NCBI RefSeq assembly: GCF_023053635.1
Contig: NC_086178.1
Location: 97,634,226-97,698,225 of the forward strand
DNA: 64,000 bases
Source: Elgaria multicarinata webbii
Lineage: Eukaryota > Chordata > Lepidosauria > Squamata > Anguidae
Direction of reading: 5' to 3'
The notes under the pieces are model-generated. The model was not told the DNA's origin and ran no database searches. It worked only from the letters and a program-made list of their open reading frames with translations. Both the position numbers and the translations under genes were made by a program. Numbering within the stretch: position 1 is the first letter of the stretch; every line of letters begins with the position of its first letter. This document shows positions 39,746 through 47,245 of this stretch, piece after piece.

Positions 39746-41256
39746 TTATTGCCTTTATATCCTGCCTTTTTTCCTGCAAGGAACCCAAGGTGGTGTACAT
39801 AATCCTCCTCCTCCTCCTCTCCAGTTTATCCTCACAACAACAACCCTGTGAGGTGGGTTGGGCTGAGAGTCTGTGACTGGCCCAAAGTCACCCAGTATGT
39901 TTCCATGGCCGAGTGGGGACTAGAACCCGGATCTCCCAACCCCCAGTCCGACACCCTAGCCACTACACCACACTAGATTCTGCATGTATATCACTTACAT
40001 GAAGACAGGGTATCAGACACACCTTCGTGTTTTCCACCACTGCATGTTGATTCTATAAAATTTGCTTGACCCCAGAACGGAGCTATTATTTATTACTATT
40101 GTATTTTTATTCCTTTTAGTTCTGCAGCTTCTATTATCACCATATAATAGCTTGGTATTTCCATTTTGAATATATTGTATTCTAGCATTTTATGGTTTTT
40201 ATACGTATAGTTTGTAAAAAATCTATTACTGATTTCCTTGTCTGAGAACATAATATCTAAAACTAGAAAGAAGAAAGGGGATTATAGATGTGGAATTCAG
40301 TATATTCCCACTTCTGTACCGTGAAAACTTTAAACGTGACAGATTTTTTTGAAAAAAGAGACCTGACATTTCCAGAAATTCTGCACGAGAATGTGGTGCT
40401 AGATATACTACTTTGCTTATCTTAGTAGTAGATATACTACTTTGCATATCATGGAACTTGTGGTGTTAACCCACAATTGATTATATTGTATATGTCTGAT
40501 TAGTATGTCTGGTAAGTAGGGAATGTTAGAACTGAGTGGGTGTGGTTTATGATGTAATAGGGAGGGGGAAAGGAATCTATAAGGAGTGTGTTTAGAGGTT
40601 GAGGAGTAGTTTGGCTTTCTTGGTTTTTATTTGTAGAGTAAGAAGAGTTTAGATTCTAAGGACTGAGAATTGGTGCAAAGAGAGAAGGGTGGTTGTTGTG
40701 GGGGAGAGTTTAGATTAGGCAGGATTGAAAGTATTATATTTTTATTTAAAGCTTTTAAATAACAATAAACTTACTATTTTGTTAGCTACATGTCAGCTTG
40801 GCATTATTTGCCTACCTTACAGTTATTAAACACCCACACCAGATTATACCCACAGTATATTTAGAGCAGATCCTGTATTAAACCTGTTTCCCTCATAGCT
40901 AGGAGAAAGGTTTTAATTACCCTCCCTCAGGTTTTCAAGTGGTGGCGCATGGCCTGAGAAGAGTTTATGCGATGGGCCTAGTGTAAGGGTCTGTTATGTC
41001 GCAGGACTAGATAGGTTTCCAACTATTTTCAAAACAAAATCTTGTACTAGTCATAGAATTCATTACTTGTTGTTTGTTTAATGCAGATAATCAGGAATAT
41101 TTCGAGCAACACCGCTGGCCTCCTGTATGGTACCTTAAGGAAGAAGATCATTTCCAGCGGGTTAAAAAGGAAAGAGAAAAGGAAGACGTTGCACTGAATA
41201 AACACCATTCAAAACGGAAGTGGTGCTTCTGGAATTCCTCCACAGTAGTTGCCTGA
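18213..41256 (+). CDS. RHOBTB1: RHOBTB1, Rho-related BTB domain protein 1 (3' seven coding exons; spliced)
   Basis: Seven exons (18213-18398, 20067-21043, 24182-24300, 35720-35870, 36553-36641, 38024-38129, 41087-41256) join in frame through GT-AG introns. They give about 599 residues ending at TGA 41254-41256; human RHOBTB1 is 696 from memory. In order they encode the C-terminal half of the Rho GTPase domain, a proline-rich linker ([16 protein letters not shown]), BTB1 split by a long variable insert, BTB2 (DVTFKLEDG to the helices around [15 protein letters not shown]), and the family C-terminal domain ending [12 protein letters not shown]. There is no CAAX box, as is normal for the family. 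Family knowledge: RHOBTB proteins bind Cullin-3 through BTB1 and act as substrate adaptors for ubiquitination, probably without classical GTP cycling. The C-terminus and the convergent CDK1 neighbour favour RHOBTB1 over RHOBTB2. No coding disruption was seen. The 5' exons with the P-loop were not found here. Confidence 0.96.
18486..18660 (-). mobile_element. tRNA-derived SINE
   Basis: The reverse-complement copy starts AACCTGCCTTATACTGAGTC and ends near GGGGATTGAACCTGATG (B box). More diverged than the other copies. Confidence 0.7.
19427..19525. mobile_element. ~100-bp palindromic MITE (TTCAGACAAC type)
   Basis: The left arm CATTCAGACAACACACTAAA pairs with the right arm TTTAGCGCATTATCTGAACC. 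The core TGCTTAACCA/TGGTTAAGCA is also inverted. No open frame. Confidence 0.75.
20067..21043 (+). CDS. RHOBTB1: RHOBTB1 large coding exon: end of GTPase domain, proline-rich linker and BTB1
   Basis: The acceptor is attcacag|acctatc and the donor is tttctg|gtgagt. The 977-bp exon begins [20 protein letters not shown] and passes through [20 protein letters not shown] and the proline-rich linker. The first part of BTB1 follows ([14 protein letters not shown], then [20 protein letters not shown]). Next comes an acidic, serine-rich insert of about 100 residues, poorly matched to human, as expected for this disordered loop. BTB1 then resumes ([20 protein letters not shown]) and the exon ends near [20 protein letters not shown]. 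The open frame runs on both sides of the exon, but the 41 bases before 20067 and the bases after 21043 are intron: protein similarity stops exactly at the splice sites. Confidence 0.96.
21432..21575 (+). mobile_element. MIR-like CORE-SINE
   Basis: TTGTGGTACAGTGGATAGTA, GAACTGAACCTGGGATATCT, GGCCTTGGGTAAGTCTCTCT and CCTGTAAAATAGAAACATTA keep the tRNA head and core of MIR. Confidence 0.7.
21715..21830. mobile_element. Palindromic repeat (GGGAATTGTAGTT type), degraded
   Basis: GAGACTGTAGTGTGGCAACT, then TTTTGTTAGAGATCCCTATT and ACCACAACTACCATTCTGAG keep the same order as 13955-14080. Confidence 0.5.
22030..22205 (-). mobile_element. tRNA-derived SINE
   Basis: AACTGCCTTATACTCAGTCA, then TGGAGATGCCAGGGTTTGAA, CCTGGGGCCTTCTGCATACA and AAGCATGTGCTCTATGCAG form a nearly complete reverse-complement copy with a readable B box. 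Confidence 0.8.
22266..22294. repeat. 29-bp perfect palindrome with two inverted octamer motifs
   Basis: CCTATGCAAATTAG is followed by one G and then its exact complement. Each half carries ATGCAAAT, the consensus for POU-domain (Oct) factors. The surrounding 22205-22345 is loosely inverted too, so a MITE centre is the simplest explanation. Confidence 0.75.
22355..22487. mobile_element. Palindromic repeat (CTACAACTCCCA type)
   Basis: Left GGCAACTTGTGACTCTCCAG and ATGTTTTGGCCTCCCACTCC pair with right ATGGTGGGAGTTGTAGGACA and ACATTGCCTATTCCTGCCC. Confidence 0.7.
22581..23118 (+). mobile_element. L2-type LINE, 3' end, with frame open in the last 90 residues
   Basis: The plus strand reads [40 protein letters not shown] and [14 protein letters not shown], then the tail GAGAGCTTCAGCTATTGGGT and AATAAATAAATA. 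A second, diverged tail copy with an AAT run lies at 23170-23262. Confidence 0.85.
23170..23262 (+). mobile_element. L2-type LINE tail with AAT microsatellite
   Basis: GCCCAGAGAGCTTCGGCTAT followed by (AAT)n at 23217-23262. It is a separate short insertion just downstream of another L2 tail. Confidence 0.65.
23372..23495. mobile_element. Palindromic repeat (CTACAACTCCCA type)
   Basis: Left GGTGCCCTCCAGTTGTTTTG pairs with right CAAAACATCCGGAGGGCACC; the interior is diverged. Confidence 0.75.
24182..24300 (+). CDS. RHOBTB1: RHOBTB1 coding exon: start of BTB2
   Basis: The acceptor is ccttggcag|atgtga and the donor is agtgag|gtactt. The first two bases finish an Asp codon split with the previous exon, giving FSDVTFK. 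The 39 codons that follow include [20 protein letters not shown] and [13 protein letters not shown], the N-terminal strand and first helices of the second BTB domain. The intron after it is in phase 0 and is the longest complete intron in the window (11.4 kb). Confidence 0.95.
24500..24772 (-). mobile_element. L2-type LINE 3' end
   Basis: A TTTA run at 24503-24530, then ATACTGCCCCACAGCCAAAG and CTCTCTGGGCGGTTTACAAC. Farther in, GCCTGGGAGAAGAGAAAAGT and CTTGACGTGGCGCC match the 46590-47245 copy. Confidence 0.75.
25253..25415 (-). mobile_element. 5S rRNA-derived SINE
   Basis: CTCTCATCCAGGCACTGACC, then AGACCAGCTTAGCTTCTGCA is close to the reverse complement of the 5S rRNA internal promoter region, which as I remember it has CTCCCATCCAAGTACTAACC and CTGCTTAGCTTCCGA. 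The tail, TATTTATAGCTCTCCTTTCT and GGCACTCAAGGCAGCTTACA, is LINE-like. 5S-headed SINEs are known in squamates. Confidence 0.65.
25503..26022 (-). mobile_element. GGCC-family MITE, 520-bp copy
   Basis: Ends GGCCTTTGCTAGACC and, reverse complemented, GGGCTTCGCTAGACTTACC. Exact TGT duplications lie at 25500-25502 and 26023-26025. Reverse complemented, it is collinear with the element at 26193-26678. They share GAACGCTCGTGC next to GGTAAG, CTGCCATTTT, GGCAAGGGAGGG and GATCCCCTGTG. A 3-bp duplication with GG-starting ends suggests PIF/Harbinger relatives. Confidence 0.85.
26112..26189. mobile_element. Half copy of the CTACAACTCCCA-type repeat
   Basis: Only the right arm is clear: GATGGGAATTGTAGTCAAAA and CAGCTGGGGCACACCAGG. 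It abuts the GGCC-family MITE at 26193. Confidence 0.5.
26193..26678 (+). mobile_element. GGCC-family MITE, 486-bp copy, opposite to its neighbour
   Basis: Ends GGCCTTAGCTAGACC and GGTCTAGCTAAGGCC are perfect inverted repeats over 15 bp. Exact TGG duplications lie at 26190-26192 and 26679-26681. Only 170 bp separates it from the inverted relative at 25503-26022, so the pair could form a long imperfect hairpin. Confidence 0.88.
27962..28245 (+). mobile_element. CR1 LINE 3' end
   Basis: TGGATGGCTTTAAAAGGGGG, then GGCTATCAATGGCTACTAGC, TGGCCACTGTGTGAACAGAG, GACTAGATGGACCCTTGGTC and TTCTTATGTTCTTAA. The last piece is a CR1-style short-repeat tail. Confidence 0.8.
28721..28785. repeat. Perfect 21-bp inverted repeat with 23-base loop
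   Basis: Arms at 28721-28741 and 28765-28785 are exact reverse complements; the core is TTTTTCCCACAATGC against GCATTGTGGGAAAAA. Flanking CAGCAGCAGCC and TAGCCACTGAAG are not paired. It is likely the centre of a small foldback element. Confidence 0.8.
29245..29302 (+). mobile_element. Short L2-type LINE tail
   Basis: CTCACAGAGAACTTCAGCTA, then TTGGGCAGTATAAAACTGTA and AATAAATAAATAAATAA. Confidence 0.65.
31168..31503 (+). mobile_element. L2-type LINE 3' end
   Basis: CCTTCTCTGCTGTGGCACCC encodes [13 protein letters not shown], interrupted by a stop. The tail GAACCGCCCAGAGAGCTCCA, then TTGGGCGGTATAGAAATG and AATAAATAAAATAAATAA follows. It is close to the 22581-23118 copy. Confidence 0.8.
31892..32032. 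mobile_element. GGCC-family MITE, 141-bp short form
   Basis: Arms GGCCGTAGCTAGACCT and AGGTCTAGCTACGGCC are perfect, continuing with GGTTTATCCCAGGAT inverted. TTT flanks both ends (31889-31891 and 32033-32035). The centre keeps a GCCCTGTGTGGCAC remnant, so it looks like an internally deleted form of the ~500-bp element. Confidence 0.88.
32275..32372. mobile_element. Palindromic repeat (CTACAACTCCCA type)
   Basis: TTAGACTACAACTCCCAGGA pairs with GATGGGAGTTGAAGTCCAAA, followed by ACATCTGGAGATCACAAGC. Confidence 0.7.
32500..32715 (-). mobile_element. CORE-SINE (tRNA-derived)
   Basis: TTGATATCCCACCTTTTTTC, CAAGGAACCCAAGGCAGTTT, GTGATTGGCCCAAAGTCACC and CAGTCCACCACTACACCACA, in reverse complement, match the copy at 39712-39977. 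Confidence 0.8.
32735..33030 (+). mobile_element. L2-like LINE 3' end, degraded
   Basis: CTCTGTCCTGGGCCCAGGAT and ATAACTCCTTGCCTTGGAG recall the SGMYNSLPW-type end of L2. The tail AAGCTACCTTGAGCAACTTG ends ATTTTAAATAAACAG. It directly follows a CORE-SINE. Confidence 0.55.
33296..33480 (-). mobile_element. L2-like LINE tail, degraded
   Basis: TTATTAGTTATTTATATAAG, then AAGCAGTTTGCAAAACAAAA and a run of AAT-rich blocks resemble an old tail in minus orientation. Confidence 0.4.
35720..35870 (+). CDS. RHOBTB1: RHOBTB1 coding exon: middle of BTB2
   Basis: The acceptor is acccccag|gtggttc and the donor is cttgcag|gtaagg. It encodes [20 protein letters not shown], then [20 protein letters not shown] and [10 protein letters not shown]. 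The DYLYT motif is the canonical BTB helix signature. The last base starts the Glu codon of EQH in the next exon. Confidence 0.95.
35871..36552 (+). other. RHOBTB1 intron, 0.7 kb
   Basis: It is AT-rich, with many TAAT/ATTA cores and no repeat that I recognise. See the conserved-element candidate in the findings. Confidence 0.85.
36553..36641 (+). CDS. RHOBTB1: RHOBTB1 coding exon: BACK-like region after BTB2
   Basis: The acceptor is accacaacag|aacagca and the donor is gcccag|gttagt. It encodes [20 protein letters not shown] and [10 protein letters not shown], matching the human segment EQHAVQELTKAATSGVGIDG with conservative changes. It ends in phase 0. Confidence 0.94.
36642..38023 (+). other. 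RHOBTB1 intron, 1.4 kb
   Basis: It contains a GGCC-family MITE (37366-37744) and a degraded TTTTGGAC-type repeat near 37120-37195. The rest is unremarkable. Confidence 0.85.
37366..37744. mobile_element. GGCC-family MITE, ~380-bp copy
   Basis: Ends GGCCTAGTCTACACC and, reverse complemented, GCCATGTCTACACTAGCC. CCCCGGGATAACTGGC near the right end matches the family. A 3-bp duplication is imperfect here (TCA/TCT). Confidence 0.75.
38024..38129 (+). CDS. RHOBTB1: RHOBTB1 coding exon: C-terminal helical segment
   Basis: The acceptor is cttttccag|ttccaca and the donor is tctcctg|gtaagg. It encodes [20 protein letters not shown] and [15 protein letters not shown], almost identical to human. The last base starts an Asp codon finished by the final exon. 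Confidence 0.95.
38369..38700. mobile_element. TTCAGACAAC-type MITE, degraded
   Basis: It is full of AACCATGG/CCATGGTT, GGCTTGTTAACC and TTCAGACAACGCACTAACCC motifs in both orientations, like the element at 9802-10101. Ends are approximate. Confidence 0.55.
39712..39977 (-). mobile_element. CORE-SINE (tRNA-derived), near complete
   Basis: In reverse complement it runs from a tRNA head (GTGGTGTAGTGGCTAGGGTG, B box GGTTCTAGTCCCC) through the core (GGGTGACTTTGGGCCAGTCA, CTCACAGGGTTGTTGTTGTG) to a tail CCTTGGGTTCCTTGCAGG and (AAAT)n at 39715-39748. This is the best-preserved copy here. Confidence 0.85.
40480..40860 (+). mobile_element. LTR-like stretch (possible solo LTR fossil)
   Basis: It has a TATA-like CTATAAGGAG followed by an AATAAA near 40764 and ends near ACCCACA, an LTR-like order of signals. 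No target duplication was confirmed and no internal genes are present. It could simply be unique intron sequence. Confidence 0.3.
41087..41256 (+). CDS. RHOBTB1: RHOBTB1 last coding exon and stop codon
   Basis: The acceptor is taatgcag|ataatca. It encodes (D)[20 protein letters not shown] and [20 protein letters not shown], then [15 protein letters not shown] and TGA at 41254-41256. The basic, lysine-rich stretch and the WCFWNSS tail are diagnostic of RHOBTB1; human ends WCFWNSSPAVA. Confidence 0.97.
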
Positions 41257-42783
41257 GGAAAGACAAGAGCGCGCCTTGAATTGGAAAGCATTGCTTTTAA
41301 AAATAGTAATAAAGTCTTATCATTAGAAAGAGCACCATGCTTCACTGAGAACTGTTCTTGTGCCAAGTGTCATTGAAATCAATGTGAGTTGCACGAACTC
41401 TGCTCTTCATGTAGCTCCCATTCATTTCAATGGAGCTTCCACAGGGGATGTTCTTAGCGGAGTGTGCGGAAGATGGTTTGAGGCACTTGTTCTTATTCCA
41501 CCTGCGTGCATTTATCATCCATAGGATCAACAAGCACAAACTCACCAGAAGTGAGTGTGAAAGCTCCTTAAACAATGTTTGTCTGTTTTGTTTAATAAGC
41601 TAAAAATACTGTATAAACCAGTATCAGTTTTCCTTTTTTATATATATACAGAACAACAACAAATCCAGCATTAATGTTTCAATCTCCTACGTGGAACGTA
41701 TTTTTATACCGAGGTGTGAGTGTGTGCGTGTGTATGTAAAAGGTCTTTAAACAATGTTTCTGGGTTGTTTTCTTTCGCAGACCGCAAAGTAATTGTGTAA
41801 GTAAGTCTTTAACTTAGATGATCTGTGTTGCTCCCCCCACCCCCACAAGTACAATGAAATACAAACAACATCTCTAATGAGCCTCCCTGGTAGAAATTTC
41901 CAGCCTAGCAACAAACCAACTTTTGCTAGGCAACTGACTCCCCCACCCTGCAACACACTTCCAAGTACTATGTATTCATAACAATTATTTCCTTTTTTCT
42001 TCTTCTTTCTGAAGTGATAGGATGTAACAAGATCCAGAAACAATAAAGCCATGCAGAATTTTAAAATGATTGATCAGCAGAAGACTATGAAGGGTAATTT
42101 ACCTCTTCAGCTAAGTGCTGGAATGTGTATTTCCACTATTTGCCATATAAGGGCAGAAGGCAACATAAAATAACTCCTTTGTTTGTTTTCCATGACTGGG
42201 GAAAAAAAGAGTATTTTCAGAAGGATCATTTTAAAATAATTAGAATACCTTATTAAGCTTATGTCTATATTCACTGCAAATTTTCTAAGAATCAGAATGT
42301 AGGCAGTAGCACTTAGTTTAATTATTTGGATTATTTCTTTACAGTTGTCTATGCCTTTACTTTTAAGAAACTTCTGCATATTGAGAACTATTTGCTTCAA
42401 TGTGTGTATCCACATGTTAAGGGCTGTGGAGATAAATTGATCTTTTCTATTTTCATCATTACACTAGCAAAGAGTAATTTGCATTGCAACACCATTCTGG
42501 CCCAAATAATCTCTTAGCACTGAAGTAAACATGATGGCAGCCATGGGTAAGCTGCTTGCCTCTTCAGGCATCCCATAAATACACTTACCATGCAAATTGG
42601 TCCATTTGTGCGTCAAGTTGGTATGCCGTTGATCCATGATGAGTATGCCACTACAGTGCTAGCTGTGAGAATAGCCCAACTCATGTTGCCAGCTCATTTT
42701 TAAAGGGCGTAGAACACATGGCATGTTTACATAGGTGAGCACTTTACCTAGGCCTACCACTGGGTATGTTTCGCTCTTAGGGC

Positions 42784-42840
42784 TTCCCAATAGCTCCGGC
42801 TATTGGGCGGTATAGAAATGTAATAAATAAATAAATAAAT
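42784..42840 (+). mobile_element. Short L2-type LINE tail
   Basis: AATAGCTCCGGCTATTGGGC, then GGTATAGAAATGTAATAAAT ending in AAAT repeats. Confidence 0.7.
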
Positions 42841-42965
42841 GTAAGGTGTATGCTGAAAAAATATATCCCAGTAAAAGCCTAAACTTTTTGTGAATACCCT
42901 TTTCCCCTCCAGAGATGCATACACAGTCCCCTACCAAGCTTCCAATGCTTTGAAGTTAAGTCACT

Positions 42966-43069
42966 TTGAAGTTAAAGCTATAATCCTATACCCACTTACC
43001 TGGGAATAAGCCCTGTTGAACTCACTGAGACTTACTTCTCAGTAGCCATGTATAGGATTGTGCTATCAG
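42966..43069. mobile_element. ~105-bp palindromic repeat (CAATCCTATAC type)
   Basis: The left arm AATCCTATACCCACTTACCT pairs loosely with the right arm, which ends ATGTATAGGATTGTGCTA. TTGAACTCACTGAGACTTAC lies centrally. A half copy of the same type (TTGAGTTCAAGTGTATAGGA) occurs near 50888. Confidence 0.7.
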
Positions 43070-43132
43070 CTACTTAACTTTGTATTAAGTCATTTTTCTT
43101 AATATTTTAACAGTAAACTAAATATTTACTGG

Positions 43133-43300
43133 CTAAGAGAACCAATATGGTATAGTGTGCTGAACGTAGACTTGGGATACCCGAATGCAGATCCCCATTT
43201 AGCCATGAAGCTTATGCCTGTGACTGTGGGCCAGTCAAACCCCTTGAGAATAAAATGGGACACTCACTCCACCTACGTATTCTGAGCGCCTTTAAATAAG
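43133..43300 (+). mobile_element. CORE-SINE, degraded
   Basis: CCAATATGGTATAGTGTGCT, TGAAGCTTATGCCTGTGACT and GTGGGCCAGTCAAACCCCTT follow the SINE order. Divergence is high, so it is an old copy within the possible RHOBTB1 3' UTR. Confidence 0.55.
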
Positions 43301-44307
43301 ACAGCTTTTAAGGAGGACTGTCTTCAGATACTTACAATATTTACATGTAAAACAGACAAATGAACAGTTCACAGCCAACAGGCTATCCCCCCCCCTCCGC
43401 CCTTGTTTAGGCACCTGGATGGAGGACTCCTGAAGCTATTGCTTGCTCCCTCCTACTCAAAGCCATTTTGGCTTGCAGTCTCTGTCTTTGACAGAGGTGG
43501 AGCTAATATTTCATAGTAAATGTGATACTATGTGATCATAAGTGTTCCATTTTTGTGAAGAAGATGACAGCTGGTCTAGGTTTTACCTTACCCAGGCCTC
43601 AGCTGCTTCTTTTGGGTTATTTTCTACCCTTTTGCTGCAACGTCAGCACCTGTAAACAAACACCATGTGGAAGTATCATGATGTTGCAATTTTCCCAAAC
43701 TGCCTTCACTATAAATATGAAAATCCGGAGGGGAAAACAGCAGCGTGATGAGTCCACATCAGAAGGTGAATATTAACAGCAGGGAGAAGAATGGATACTC
43801 AGCATAAGGAAGTGGTGGCAAAGTAGTGTAGGGTAACACCTTGACGAGTCTTGAATTTTGCAATAGAAAGTGGATGTGGTTGCAGAATGTTGTACATTGT
43901 ATTTAGGCGGCCTATATGCAAAAGAGGCACGAACTACAGAAAAGCTTCAGGAAAAGATCACTGCCCGTTCCTGCTCTACACAATTCCCTTATCAAGCTCC
44001 TTGACCACACTGTGTAGGCTTTGTTTATTCTCTTTCCTGCAGTCACCTCAGCATACCAATCGGAAGTGCTGTCCCTTTTCTTTTCTTACAAACAGTGAGT
44101 TCAACCCCCATGGCTGAGATCAGGAAAGGTTGAATGGTGAAAACCATCCAACTTTCCGAAGTAATTCAGGCTTTGGGTGGCAGGTGTCTTTCCAGAGAAG
44201 GTAGAATTTCTGCTTAAGAGGGTAGAAGAGATCATTTGCTATTGCAGAGAGGTCTCTGTAGAAGAAATTAAGAGACCAGATCCACCACCTGAAACAGGAA
44301 CAGGGGA

Positions 44308-44402
44308 TGTGTCGCCTTCCAGATGTTATCGGACTGCAACTCCAACTGTGAACAATGACTGGAAGTTGGAGCCCAACATCTGGTTGGCCATCCCTGACCT
44401 AA
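44308..44402. mobile_element. Palindromic repeat (CTACAACTCCCA type)
   Basis: Left CCTTCCAGATGTTATCGGAC pairs with right GAGCCCAACATCTGGTTGGC. The overlapping open frame is a shadow. Confidence 0.65.
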
Positions 44403-46589
44403 AAGAAACATCATTGTACTGTGATAAAGGGCTATGAAGGGAAGAGTGGTTGCAAGTATGTATAAATTTGCGGTCAACAATCATGTGAGAGAAGACAGAA
44501 TAAGCAAAACAAACTGTTCTTGAAGTTCAAGCTTCATGCAAAGGGAGCAGCCCCATTGGTTTAATAGGGGTAAGGGCTTGATTTTTAAAGTTCAGTTGGC
44601 AACTGGGATGGTGACAAACTGTTCCTCTGCCTGTGGCGTACTTCCTGCAGCCCCTCTCCCAGTTGTGAAATAAGAAACAGGTCCAGCTCAGCAAAATGGT
44701 TTGGTAGGGAGGAGGGTCTAGGAGGCACACAGCAAGTATAGGGGAGAGTTCAGCTCCCATCAACTGTGTAGCCCTTCATCCCTGCTTCATATACAAGTCT
44801 GTCAGAACAGGACTTAAACAAATGGGCCTGCACCATTATATGTCGATTGAGCCTCAGTTGTAAAACATTAGCAGATTGTGTGACTTGTTCAGTATTACCT
44901 GATAGTTCTTGCAAAACCAAAGCTACTCTTTGTAATCTTGCCAAACTGACATGGACATGCATATGTGAACCAGGGGTATATGCAATAATAATCAGCTGTA
45001 TTAGTTATCAGCTACTATAACCAAGTGGCTGGTTCATTTGGTTTAATTCTGCCTATAGCCTTTAATCTTGGTGTGGGGGGGTTGTCTTTGTTTTTATTTT
45101 GCAAAAAAAACAATAAAGCTGTTTAGCTATAAAATGTTTCCTAACTGTTGGTTCTAGCTTCTGATAATTGAATATAACATTTTAAAAGCTGTTTAGGCTT
45201 CTCTCTGGAACAGGAAGCCACAAAATAACATATGTGAACATTCTACTGTGGGTTTTTTTCTAATGGCCATGTGACAACCACCTCTACACAGGGTTTACTC
45301 TGGATCACTCTTAATCTTTCTGGATCCCAAAGGACCCAGCTCAGGTGCCTTCGTCAAGGGTTTGGGATGCTAAAGCCACTATTCTCTCTCCCACACTTTA
45401 ATCCACCAAAACAAAACACTTCCTATCTCTATTCATCTTCTTCCAAACCAGTGAAACTGAAAAATGTCTTTGGAGACAAACACAAAGACTGGGTTGGGGA
45501 ACACTGCTAGACTGGGATACCTTCAAGCACTACTGGTTCTGCTCTGAATTTGAGCCTGCATTTGAGCCTGTTTCTTATGCCTGCACTTTGCTGGAGCTAG
45601 AAATGGTTATGTCTATCTGTTCTCTGTTTTCTTTCCAGGTATAGCCCTTGGTCAAAACCCAGAGCTGGGTTCAGTATCTACAGATCAAGTTATTTCTTTT
45701 ATATTCATTCCTGGCTCAATCCTCCACCCAGGAAAACCTGGGATCTCAAATTTGGATGTATGGGTACCTGACACACACCAGAGATATGACTAAACAATGT
45801 TTATTTGAATAAACAGCGAAACACAAAATCATAGTTAAAACCACAATACCATCCCTAATTCAAAAACTTCCCGTATTCCAAGCGTCTAGATACGGCACTG
45901 AAGTTATGTGGCTTCTCATGGTTAGCTCAAGGATACAAATTGTTAGTTGTTGACCCTTGGTTACTCTGCCAAGCTGCAAAACAATGTATTGCAGTGCATA
46001 ATTCAGCAGGTAGCAGGCATCTTGGCTTCAGAGCACGTGTAGAATTTCTTGGAGGAAAGACGGTCTCAAAGAGAGTATTAATTTCTTGTACGTGGTTCCC
46101 AAGGAGAACAGGGACTGGGATGATGCTTTCACATATATGAGAGAACCTGAGCTCAGTTTGCACTCAGATGGAGTGACGTTTGGGCCAGTGGTAAAATGTG
46201 CTCCATCTCTGATGTAAGAGGTCAAGTAGCCAATCAGGAGTTATTCAGAAGGTTGGTTTGACCTTAGTGAGTTTTGACTTCCATCACAAAAGAGCTGGCC
46301 AGCTGGCTTTTGGTAAAAGGGGATTAAACTGGGAAAGTGGGTTGGAAAAACCAAGGCTTGGATCCAGAATTAGTTGTGTGCAGCTAGGCTGACAGAAGTG
46401 GACTTCCCTGCATCATCTACCCATGGCACCCCACTCAAGGCCTTAAAAAGGCTATGCAGAGGGTTATAGGAGCCCGCTGAATAGGATGAGTGGTGGTGTG
46501 GGGTAGGGAATCTCTGATACTTGGGTGGAGGCCCCTTCTGTGAGCAGAAACCTTCTGTCATTAAAAGGCAGGTGCTGGTATATTCTGGG

Positions 46590-47245
46590 CAGTTTACTGC
46601 TCTCTGGGCAGTTTACATAGGATAAAAACACTTAAAAACAATATACAAAAATTTAAAATCACAAAAATATACAATTTAAAACCACAAAAACAAAACCAGG
46701 CTAATTACATATTGCTAAATGCCTGGGAGAAGAGAAAAGTCTTGACCTGGCACTGGAAAGATAACAATGTTGGCGCCAGGCGGGCCTCGTCAGGGAGATT
46801 GTTCCACAATTGGGGGGCTACCACAGAAAAAGCCCTCTCTCTTGTTGCTGTCCTCCGAGCTTCCCTCAGAGTAGGCACCTGGAGGAGGACCTTGGATGTT
46901 GAGTGCAGTGTACGGGTAGGTTCATGTTGGGAGAGGCATTCAATCATGTATTGTGGTCCCAAGCTGTGTAAGGCTTTATAGGTTAAAACCAGCACCTTGA
47001 ATCGGGCTTGGAAACATACAGGCAGCCAATGCAAGCGGGCCAGAATCGGTCTTATATGTTCAAACCTTCTGGTCCCTGTTATCACTGGCCGCTGCATTTT
47101 GCACAAGCTGCAACTTCCAAAGGTAGCCCCACTGCAGTAATCTAACTTGGAGGTTACCAGGGCATAGAAAACTGAAGCCAGGTTATCCCTGTCCAGATAG
47201 GGGCATAGTTGGGCCACCAACCGAAACTGGTAGAAGGCACTCTAG
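46590..47245 (-). mobile_element. L2-type LINE, 3' end
   Basis: The minus strand reads VAQLCPYLDRDNLASVFYAL, ALVTSKLDYCSGATFG, HIRPILARLHWLPVCFQARF and RAFSVVAPQLWNNLPDEARL. A GGGCAGTTTACA-rich 3' UTR lies at the left. This is a different subfamily from 1681-2425. Confidence 0.85.

Larger units (their letters stand above)
38130..41086 (+). other. RHOBTB1 last intron, 3.0 kb
   Basis: It holds a TTCAGACAAC-type MITE (38369-38700), a CORE-SINE (39712-39977), a short direct duplication (40402 and 40431) and an LTR-like stretch (about 40480-40860). The rest is unremarkable. Confidence 0.85.
41257..45140 (+). promoter_or_regulatory. RHOBTB1: RHOBTB1 3' UTR region with several candidate polyadenylation signals
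   Basis: Plus-strand AATAAA hexamers follow the stop at 41309-41314, 42042-42047 and 45112-45117. The first would give a very short 3' UTR of about 75 bases. The later ones would give about 0.8 and 3.9 kb. The 45112 site is followed by a GT-rich stretch. The region also holds a palindromic MITE, an L2 tail and a degraded CORE-SINE, so a long 3' UTR would carry repeats. Transcript data would decide which site is used. Confidence 0.4.

Noticed and set aside
43851-44117. 88-codon open frame
   Set aside because: No recognisable domain, no splice context, and it lies in the repeat-bearing RHOBTB1 3' region.
45780-46360. Possible LTR fossil (ATAAACA-rich block near 45800)
   Set aside because: No clear ends, duplications or family match; the AT-rich block alone is not enough.
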